Part shown: in pieces, positions 57,728 to 64,000 of the stretch
Layout of the letters: each line of letters starts with the position of its first letter
Numbering within the stretch: the first letter of the stretch is position 1
NCBI RefSeq assembly: GCF_029210495.1
Contig: NZ_JARGDK010000008.1
Coordinates: 51,729 to 115,728, forward strand
Direction of reading: 5' to 3'
DNA length: 64,000 nt
Source of the DNA: Pseudothioclava nitratireducens
Lineage (GTDB): Bacteria > Pseudomonadota > Alphaproteobacteria > Rhodobacterales > Rhodobacteraceae
The notes under the pieces: generated by a model
Databases searched by the model: none
Seen by the model: the letters and a program-made list of their open reading frames with translations, nothing else
Told to the model about the DNA's origin: nothing
Made by a program: the position numbers and the translations under genes

Positions 57728-58035
57728 TCCGGGCAGGTTCGCGATTCGCACTCCGCGGCGCTTGACCTAACGGTAACTTTTCGGCAAGACTGCGACAAAG
57801 CGCCCCGGAATGCCGGGGGCGTCAAGCAGGTGGCAATCGCCGCGCTTTGAAATGCGCGCTTTTTGTGCTACAGTTCCATGACATAAGGATCTCGAATCCC
57901 CCTTTGATGCCACTGCTCGGGCGGATGAGGTTTTCCAGATTGCAAGAATCGCTGGCGCGAAGTTTCGGCTCTCGCGGTCAATTTTTGCGCGCTGGAAGGT
58001 GGAGTGATCGAGGGCGACTGCAAGGAAGCGACTGT
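57728..58035. other. Intergenic region before carD
   Basis: The 308 bases contain no supported gene. They hold TTGACC (57762), a GC hairpin without T run (57801-57821), and a better promoter, TTGAAA-16-TACAGT, at 57847-57874. A short palindromic CGCGC-8-GCGCG with a following T5 (57841-57864) overlaps that promoter. Confidence 0.5.
57847..57874 (+). promoter_or_regulatory. Probable sigma-70 promoter of carD
   Basis: TTGAAA (57847-57852), a 16-bp spacer and TACAGT (57869-57874). The -35 has 5 of 6 matches and the -10 has 4 of 6. A leader of about 155 bp would follow. Confidence 0.42.
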
Positions 58036-58545
58036 ATGACCAAGACCAAGAAGACCGAGTTTCGTCCTAACGATTTCGTCGTCTATCCGGCGCATGGTGT
58101 CGGCAAGATCATGTCGATCGAGGAACAGGAAATCGCCGGGCTGCGGCTCGAGCTGTTCGTCATTTCCTTCGAGAAAGACAAGATGACGCTGCGCGTGCCG
58201 ACCAACAAGGCGACCGAGATCGGGATGCGGGGGCTCAGCTCCCCCGATATCGTGACCAAGGCGCTGGAAACCCTGAAGGGCAAGGCCAAGGTCAAGCGCG
58301 CCATGTGGTCGCGCCGGGCGCAGGAATATGAGCAAAAGATCAACTCGGGCGATCTGCTGTCGATCGCCGAAGTGGTGCGCGACCTGCATCGCAACGACGA
58401 TCAGCGCGAGCAATCCTATTCGGAGCGTCAGCTTTATGAAGCCGCGCTGGAGCGCCTGACCCGTGAAGTTGCGGCCGTGTCCGGCACGGACGAGGCGGGT
58501 GCTGCCAAGCAGGTGGACGAGGTTCTGGTGAGCCGCGCTGCCTGA
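58036..58545 (+). CDS. CarD family transcriptional regulator
   Basis: The 169-residue protein has an N-terminal CarD/TRCF-like RNA-polymerase-interaction domain (residues 10-65; FVVYPAHGVGKIMSIEEQEIAGL) and a helical C-terminal domain with EVVRDLHRNDDQREQSYSERQLYEAALERL. CarD binds RNA polymerase beta and stabilises open complexes at many promoters, including rRNA. AAGGAAG precedes the ATG at 58036. It ends at a strong terminator. Confidence 0.95.
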   Translation: MTKTKKTEFRPNDFVVYPAHGVGKIMSIEEQEIAGLRLELFVISFEKDKMTLRVPTNKATEIGMRGLSSPDIVTKALETLKGKAKVKRAMWSRRAQEYEQKINSGDLLSIAEVVRDLHRNDDQREQSYSERQLYEAALERLTREVAAVSGTDEAGAAKQVDEVLVSRAA

Positions 58546-58569
58546 TCCCCGCGACAGGATCATTTTAAG

Positions 58570-58594
58570 ACGCGGGCCTCTGGGCCCGCGTTTT
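58570..58594 (+). terminator. Rho-independent terminator of carD
   Basis: ACGCGGGCC (58570-58578) and GGCCCGCGT (58583-58591) form a 9-bp stem with a 4-nt loop, followed by TTTTG. The downstream gene is convergent. Confidence 0.92.
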
Positions 58595-58599
58595 GCGTT

Positions 58600-60474
58600 T
58601 CAGCCCTTGGTTTTGGCGGGTTCGTCGGCCTCGCTGTCTTCGCGGCGGGAAAAGCGCTCCATCATCGCGGTTTCCAGCTCTGCATTCAGTTCTTTGGTGC
58701 GCGAGATGTAATCGGGGTTCTGCTCTACCGGAACGCCCGGCTTCCAGACCTGTGCCAGGTCGCGCACCGCTGCACGGTCGAGCTTGAAGAAGATCTTCTC
58801 CAGTTCGGCGGCTTCGAATTCCGACAGGCCGACATTCTCCAGCACATAGCGCCCCGCGCGCAGTGAACTGTCGAACATTTCGCGCACGATGTCGTTCGCG
58901 CCCGCGCGATACAGTTCGAACACATGGATGCGGTCGCGCGCGCGCGCGATGATATGCAGGTCGGGGCGCATCCGGCGCGCATAGGCCACCAGCCGCGTCG
59001 TCGCCCCCCGGTCATCAAGGGCCACGACCAACACCCGAGCCTTGGCAAGGCCAGCCGCGGCCAGCAGATCAGGGCGCGTAGGGTCACCGAAATAGCCTTT
59101 GAAGCCGAAGGTGCGCATCAGTTGGATGGTCTTGAGATCGGCATCGAGAACGGTCGTGCGGAAGCCCGACATCGTCACCAGCCGATTGACGACCTGCCCG
59201 AACCGTCCCACGCCTGCGATGATGATTGGCCCCTGCTCGTCGATCTCGTCGGGGCTTGGCCCGCCTTCGTCGCGGCGCAGCTTGCCCAGCAGATCGTGCA
59301 GGATGAACATGAGCGGCGTGATCAGCATCGAGAGCGCGATCACCACCAGCACGCGTTCGGCCAGCACGCCGGGCAGGATGCGCTGGGACACGGCGAAGGC
59401 CACCAGCACGAAGCCGAATTCCCCCGCCTGTGCGAGCCCCAGCGTGAACAGAGAGCGATCCTTGCCCCGCACATTGAACAGCCGCGCCAAGCCTGCGAGG
59501 ATCAGCGCCTTGAGCGCGACCAGCCCGATCACCAGCCCCGCGATTTCGACAGGCGCGGCCAGCACCGTGTTGAAGTTGATACCCGCGCCGACCGTGATGA
59601 AGAACAGCCCCATGAGGAGGCCCTTGAACGGCTCGATGTCGGATTCCAGCTCGTGCTTGAATTCGCTGTCTGCGAGGACGACACCGGCAAGGAAAGTGCC
59701 TAGTGCCGGCGACAAGCCGACGAGATACATCAGAGAGGCAATGCCCACGACGATCATCAGCGCCATCGCGGTGTTGATCTCACGCAGGCGCGCGGCATGC
59801 ACGAAGCGGAACATCGGCCGGATCAACAGGTGCCCCGCGACAATGACGAACAGCACCGCGCCCAGCGTGACCAGCGTGACGCCCCAGCCCGGCAGGCTCT
59901 CGATGAAATGGGCGACGGGGTGGTCGGCGCCTTCTTTCGCCTTGGCCAGCGCCCGCGCGCCGGGCAGTGCCAGCAGCGGCATCAGGGCCAGCATCGGGAT
60001 CACCGCGATATCCTGCGTGAGCAGGACCGCAAAGGCCGAGCGCCCGCCTTTTGTCTGCATCAGGCGTTTTTCGTTAAGCGTTTGCAGCACGATCGCCGTC
60101 GAGGAGAGCGAGAAGATCATCCCCAGCGCGATCGAAATGCGCGGCGGTTGCCCGAAGGCCATCGCAATCGCTGCCACCGCCGCCAGCGTCAGCAACACTT
60201 GCAATCCGCCAAGCCCCAGCAGCTTGTCGCGCATCGCCCAGAGCGCACGCGGTTCGAGTTCCAGCCCGATCAGGAACAGCATCATTACCACGCCGAATTC
60301 CGCGAAATGCTGCAGGTCGGTCATCTCCGACCCGGACAGACCAAGGATCGGACCGATCAGGATGCCCGCGATCAGGTATCCAAGCACCGAGCCAAGGCCC
60401 GCGCGGCTCGCCAGCGGCACCGCGATGACCATTGCGAAAAGATAGAGCGTGGCCTGCAGCAGAAAGCTCTCCAT
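58600..60474 (-). CDS. Kef-type monovalent cation:proton antiporter
   Basis: The 624-residue membrane protein has about twelve helices in a CPA2 antiporter domain (residues 5-385) and a C-terminal TrkA-N/RCK domain (about 405-525; IIIAGVGRFGQVVNRLV) that binds nucleotide. It resembles KefB/KefC K+ efflux systems. Key transport-helix residues such as VLLTQDIAVIPML near 155 are present. I start at 60474 (MESFLLQATLY), omitting eight in-frame residues that fit poorly. Regulator KefF/KefG is not adjacent. Confidence 0.94.
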   Translation of the reverse strand: MESFLLQATLYLFAMVIAVPLASRAGLGSVLGYLIAGILIGPILGLSGSEMTDLQHFAEFGVVMMLFLIGLELEPRALWAMRDKLLGLGGLQVLLTLAAVAAIAMAFGQPPRISIALGMIFSLSSTAIVLQTLNEKRLMQTKGGRSAFAVLLTQDIAVIPMLALMPLLALPGARALAKAKEGADHPVAHFIESLPGWGVTLVTLGAVLFVIVAGHLLIRPMFRFVHAARLREINTAMALMIVVGIASLMYLVGLSPALGTFLAGVVLADSEFKHELESDIEPFKGLLMGLFFITVGAGINFNTVLAAPVEIAGLVIGLVALKALILAGLARLFNVRGKDRSLFTLGLAQAGEFGFVLVAFAVSQRILPGVLAERVLVVIALSMLITPLMFILHDLLGKLRRDEGGPSPDEIDEQGPIIIAGVGRFGQVVNRLVTMSGFRTTVLDADLKTIQLMRTFGFKGYFGDPTRPDLLAAAGLAKARVLVVALDDRGATTRLVAYARRMRPDLHIIARARDRIHVFELYRAGANDIVREMFDSSLRAGRYVLENVGLSEFEAAELEKIFFKLDRAAVRDLAQVWKPGVPVEQNPDYISRTKELNAELETAMMERFSRREDSEADEPAKTKG

Positions 60475-60663
60475 GATGCGTGCCGTGCTCCTTTCCAAAG
60501 GCGTGTGTCAGAATGCCGCCGGGCCATTGCCAAGCGGTAGATGCGGGTCAATCGGCGCCAGGGCGCGATCCGGGGAATAGGGTCAGAGTAGCGGATGCCG
60601 AAGGGGGTTCAAGGTCGAAACGCGCAGTGTTTCAAAGCTGTCATCCGATGTGACCCTTTGCGC

Positions 60664-63600
60664 TCAGCTCCCTTTCAAGAGCTTGAGCGTATAGCTGCGC
60701 GAGCCTTTCTGATAGGTCAGTTGCCCGTCACCGATGGCCGTGACCTTGCCGCCGTCCAGCCGGTCGCCCACACCGACCTTGACGAATTTCCCGTTCGCCA
60801 TGCGGATCAGTGCGCGGCGGCTGTTCGAAGAACCATAAAGCCCGATCAGGTTCATCTCCCCAAGCTGGATGCCGTTCTTGACCGTCGCCTGCTTGGCGAC
60901 CGAGGCCGAGGTCGGAACCTTGGGAGCGGGGCCTGTCGGTTCCGGCTCGTCCAGCTCGTCGGGCGGGACCGGGGCGGAGAAGCTGGTCGGTTCGACGCCG
61001 CCACGTTGCGGTGCGGTGGGGGTTGCGCTCGCCGCGGGGGGGGCAGGGGCCTTGGGGGCTGCGAGGGCCGCCGTGACGATCCGCGAGAAGTTGCGCGGCT
61101 TGTCAGCGGGGCGACGCGATACGGTGACAGCCTGACGCGTGGCCGATGCGAACGGGTCCGCAGTGGCTTCGGCGGCCAGTGCGGCGACGGCGGCTTCCGC
61201 TGCTGCTGCCGCCGCTGCGAGCGCGTCGGCTTCGGCCTTGGCCTGTGCCTCTGCCTCGGCTTGCTGGCGGGCCTGTGCTTCGCGTGAGGCCGCGGCGATT
61301 GTGGCGGGGCGCGGGAGTGGGGTGCGCGCACCCAGACGGGCGATTTCGGCCTGTTCTTCGGGTGAGAGCGCGGCTTCGTCCTCGGTCTGGGGAGGCTCGG
61401 CGGCGGGGGTCTCCGTGGCAGGATCGGCTGTTTCAGGGATCGCTGTTTCGGCTGCGGATTGCGCGGCTTCGGCGGCGGCACTGCTCACCGCCTCGGGGCG
61501 GGCTTTGGGCTGGATGCCTGCGAGCGCCGGATCGGCGTAGGGTTTTTCAGCCTCGGCAAGGGCCGTCGCGGCAAGATCGGCAATCGTGGCTGGGCGCGCA
61601 GGCGGTACGAGTGGCGGCTGGCCGGCAAACAGCGTGAACGCGCCCGGCATCAGGACGCCTTCGGGCGTCGGCTCCACAGCGGCGGCCTCTGGGGTGGTGG
61701 GCGCTGTGGGCGGCTGGGTCGCGCTCGAAAGCGCCGCAAGGTTGAGGTTCACCTCTGGCAGCGGCGGCAGCGCGGAAGGCGGGAAGACCCGGGTCGTGGA
61801 ATAGTCGTCCGGCTCGCCTTCGGGGGGCTGCGACTCATCGGGGGGTTCCGGCAGCGGCTCCGTCACTTCCGAGGCCATAACCGGCTCCGCCGGGGGCTCC
61901 GACGCTTCGGGGACTGTCTCCGGCTCGGGGGCCTCGTCGGGAGTGGTCTGCGCAATATCCGAGGTGATCGCAGGTTCTGGTTCGGGCTGCGCGGCGGTCG
62001 CGGCGACCTCGGGCGTCGGCGGTTCGGGCGCGGCCATGGCCGGCGCAAGAGCCGCTGTTTCCGTCTGTTGCGCCGGGGTTTCGGCAATGGTGTCCGGCTC
62101 TCCAAGGAAGGAGGACCAGAGCGCCACGATCGCCATGAACAGCACGAGGCCGACGGTCAGCAAATAGCCAAGATAGCGCGGTTTGCCGCCGACTTCCGTC
62201 TTGCGGCCGCCGAAAACCGTCTTGTTCGGCGCGGGCTGGCTCGTCGTGGCGGGGGCTTGGCTCTCGCCGGTGGGCGACGGTGCTTCGCCGGTGGTCTTGG
62301 CCATCGCCTTGCGCGTATTTTGGCCGAGAGCTGCCGTGCCTTTTGCGGCAGTCTTGAGCGATTTGCGCGCTGCCTTGCCAAGCGCCTTGGCCGCCTTGCC
62401 GCCCTTTTCCAGCGCAGCCTCGGTATCGAATTTCGGGACGGCAAGACCCGGAGCGGTCACTCCGAAACCATCCGTGCCCAGCGTGCCCTTCTCAAGCGCG
62501 GACTTGCGCGGCGGCAAGGTTTCCAGTCGTTTCGGCGGTGCCGCCAGCTTCGGTGCAGTGGATTTCGCCTCGGGCGCGGCGGGGCTTTCCGGTGTGTCCG
62601 GCGTTGTGATCCGGCGGCTCGTGAAAGCTGCGGGCGTCAGTGCGGACGCCGGCGGGTCTTCCGCCACATCATCGAGCGGCGGTGGCAGATCTTCCTCGAG
62701 TTCCGGGAAGCTCAGCGTTTCGACTGGCTCAGGAGAAAGCTCTTTTGTGTTAGAGGGTTGATCCTGGTCCGGGCTAGCCTCTTGCGGGGCGCCTTCGGTT
62801 TCGACAGCCGTCTCGCCGGCGCCCTCGCTTACGTCGATCTCTTGCACATCGTCTGGCAGATCAGCCTGAACGGACGGGCCTGATGTCTCATGCGTGAACG
62901 CCTGGGGCGCTTCGGTTGCTGCGACATCTGGGGCCGGGTCGGGTGCGATGTCGGAAAGTGCCGGGCTATCCTCGGCAGGAGGTGCTTCGGGGCCTTTGTC
63001 AACGACCGTGGCCTCGCTTTCGGTCTCCGGTTTCGTTTCGGTTGGGAGCGGGTCTTCGACGCTCTCGTCTTCCGCGGATGCCTCGTCAGGGGCGTCTGGT
63101 GCCGCTGCGGGGGTATGTTCGAAATCTACAGATTCAGCCGGTTCACTTGCCAGATCAACCTGTACATCAACATCTGCATGTTCGATTTCTGCAAGCTCGG
63201 AGGGCGCGGGCGGCGCGTCGATCACCACCTCGAGGACCGGAGCTTCCTCTAGAAGCCGGATCGGATCGGCATCGCGCTCGACGCGGGCGCCTTCGGGCAA
63301 ATAAGAGGCCGCGACCGATGACAGGCCGAACCAAGGCTCTGCTGCAAAGGCACCGGACTCTGGGATCGCCGCGAAAGCAATGGGCGCAAAGCCATGGCTC
63401 TGGGCGAAGGCTTCGGCCTCGTCCAGGGTCTCGCGCGCGACAACGGCGACCTGAACGGTCTCATCCGGGCCGGTCCAGTCGAACACCAGATCGGGCACGT
63501 CGTAGGGCGTCAAACCCTCCAGCGCTTCGGCAATCTGACGACGCCGCGCGGCGGGGCTTGGGCCGGGCGCGTGGACCTCGGTATAAAGAATTTGAGATGC

Positions 63601-63792
63601 CGGGATGATGAGCTTGGTCATCAGCCCATCGGGGCCTGCCTCGGCTTCGGCGGCCTTACGCAGGCCGGCCAGCGCATCCGCCAGATCTTCGGCCTCAAGC
63701 GAGACATCTCCGAGTTGCTGCCAGCCGGTTTCGCGGCGTTGCAACAGCCCGATACCGTCATGCGAGAGATTGAGCGCAAAACTTGGTTTCAT
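60664..63792 (-). CDS. Large single-pass protein with PilM/GspL-like N-terminus and PilP/GspC-like C-terminus
   Basis: The 1042-residue protein starts with about 180 residues resembling the actin-like fold of PilM/GspL: ALNLSHDGIGLLQRR, then KLIIPASQILYTEVHAPGPS (60-79), RRRQIAEALEGL, and VAVVARETLDEAEAFAQSHG. A long acidic Pro/Glu/Ala-rich region follows. One transmembrane helix lies near 540-565 (YLLTVGLVLFMAIVALW). After more low-complexity and Ala-rich sequence, the last 70 residues (MNLIGLYGSSNSRRALIRM, FVKVGVGDRLDGGKVTAIGDGQL) resemble the GspC/PilP inner-membrane domain. I start at the ATG 63792 (MKPSFALNLS). Role is inferred, not known. Alternative: an unrelated scaffold protein. Confidence 0.75.
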   Translation of the reverse strand: MKPSFALNLSHDGIGLLQRRETGWQQLGDVSLEAEDLADALAGLRKAAEAEAGPDGLMTKLIIPASQILYTEVHAPGPSPAARRRQIAEALEGLTPYDVPDLVFDWTGPDETVQVAVVARETLDEAEAFAQSHGFAPIAFAAIPESGAFAAEPWFGLSSVAASYLPEGARVERDADPIRLLEEAPVLEVVIDAPPAPSELAEIEHADVDVQVDLASEPAESVDFEHTPAAAPDAPDEASAEDESVEDPLPTETKPETESEATVVDKGPEAPPAEDSPALSDIAPDPAPDVAATEAPQAFTHETSGPSVQADLPDDVQEIDVSEGAGETAVETEGAPQEASPDQDQPSNTKELSPEPVETLSFPELEEDLPPPLDDVAEDPPASALTPAAFTSRRITTPDTPESPAAPEAKSTAPKLAAPPKRLETLPPRKSALEKGTLGTDGFGVTAPGLAVPKFDTEAALEKGGKAAKALGKAARKSLKTAAKGTAALGQNTRKAMAKTTGEAPSPTGESQAPATTSQPAPNKTVFGGRKTEVGGKPRYLGYLLTVGLVLFMAIVALWSSFLGEPDTIAETPAQQTETAALAPAMAAPEPPTPEVAATAAQPEPEPAITSDIAQTTPDEAPEPETVPEASEPPAEPVMASEVTEPLPEPPDESQPPEGEPDDYSTTRVFPPSALPPLPEVNLNLAALSSATQPPTAPTTPEAAAVEPTPEGVLMPGAFTLFAGQPPLVPPARPATIADLAATALAEAEKPYADPALAGIQPKARPEAVSSAAAEAAQSAAETAIPETADPATETPAAEPPQTEDEAALSPEEQAEIARLGARTPLPRPATIAAASREAQARQQAEAEAQAKAEADALAAAAAAAEAAVAALAAEATADPFASATRQAVTVSRRPADKPRNFSRIVTAALAAPKAPAPPAASATPTAPQRGGVEPTSFSAPVPPDELDEPEPTGPAPKVPTSASVAKQATVKNGIQLGEMNLIGLYGSSNSRRALIRMANGKFVKVGVGDRLDGGKVTAIGDGQLTYQKGSRSYTLKLLKGS

Positions 63793-64000
63793 TCCGGGGC
63801 TCTAACACATGGGCGCGGTGCGCGGATACTGGGCTTGAAGGTTCGCAACTTGGTAAAGCAGTTTTCCGCCCATGAAAAGCCGCGCGAGTCGCTATCGCTG
63901 TTCACAATTTTCAAACAATGAGCGGTAGCGTCCACGGACGTGGTGTAAATTCAGCGCCGTCTTCGGTGTAATCTCAGGTGGCCATCGAGGTGTATGGTCG
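63793..64000. other. Intergenic tail at the right edge
   Basis: No supported gene is present in these 208 bases. An ATG at 63994 with GAGG upstream could start a plus-strand gene, but only two codons are inside the window. Confidence 0.5.

Noticed and set aside
57841..57864. CGCGC-8-GCGCG plus T5 as an fdxA terminator
   Set aside because: Only a 5-bp stem, and it overlaps the better-supported carD promoter.
63994..64000. Possible start codon at the right edge
   Set aside because: Only two codons are inside the window; no support.

Overview
The window reads as a GC-rich chromosomal segment of an alphaproteobacterium of the Rhodobacteraceae/Paracoccaceae group (Rhodobacter, Paracoccus and Thioclava relatives). 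The evidence is the protein families and gene order: an F1 operon atpHAGDC, the hexitol cluster smoEFGK-smoS-mtlK known from Rhodobacter, rpoH beside rluD, DUF1150 beside Hsp20, gloB divergent from a small methyltransferase, and the Anbu operon. The genus cannot be fixed from sequence reading alone. No tRNA, rRNA, CRISPR array, transposase or prophage gene was seen. The segment looks like ordinary core and metabolic chromosome, densely packed, with many 1-4 bp start/stop overlaps.

Layout. 1-5973: a truncated M23 peptidase gene, clpA, an HPP/CBS membrane protein and gloB (all minus), then a divergent methyltransferase. 6308-11142: the F1 part of ATP synthase with a strong terminator, followed by a small H-type lectin gene. 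11628-19802: a minus-strand hexitol (sorbitol/mannitol) catabolic region, with HAD phosphatase and SorC-type regulator first, then binding protein, two permeases, ATPase and two polyol dehydrogenases; a promoter and palindromic operator sit in front of the binding protein. 19952-22045: groES-groEL with a perfect CIRCE element. 22158-31464: TraB/GumN-like protein, Mn-dependent pyrophosphatase, HAD-IIA phosphatase, MaoC hydratase, ribF, YcgN-like protein, two small hydrolase/isomerase genes, prs, a lipase and an EamA exporter.

31534-41847: purEK, a DUF465 protein, Hsp20-DUF1150, bifunctional ATP sulfurylase/APS kinase, thioredoxin reductase, an Lrp-type regulator, an oxidoreductase, rpoH, rluD head to head with a small membrane protein, and a UbiK-like protein. 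41965-46276: lgt, a MidA-like methyltransferase, pgeF, a 51-residue basic protein and a degenerate Hint-domain protein. 46347-53557: oligoendopeptidase F, then the four-gene Anbu operon (ATP-grasp, alpha-E, transglutaminase, proteasome-like Anbu), then a lysophospholipase-like hydrolase and an SCP2 protein. 53603-58545: TPR protein, SUV3-like helicase, S4 protein, ferredoxin FdxA and CarD. 58600-63792: a Kef-type antiporter and a 1042-residue single-pass protein.

Themes. Heat-shock circuitry is concentrated here: rpoH with a near-consensus RpoH-type promoter of its own, hsp20 with a second such promoter, groESL under CIRCE, and clpA. The least understood parts are the Anbu operon (48395-52339), which joins a probable peptide-bond ligase, a transglutaminase-fold protease and a proteasome relative, and the 1042-residue protein (60664-63792), whose ends look like the cytoplasmic PilM/GspL and periplasmic PilP/GspC parts of secretion or pilus machines joined in one chain. 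A dispersed gene-end repeat (GGATATTT/GTATTT core) occurs at least five times.
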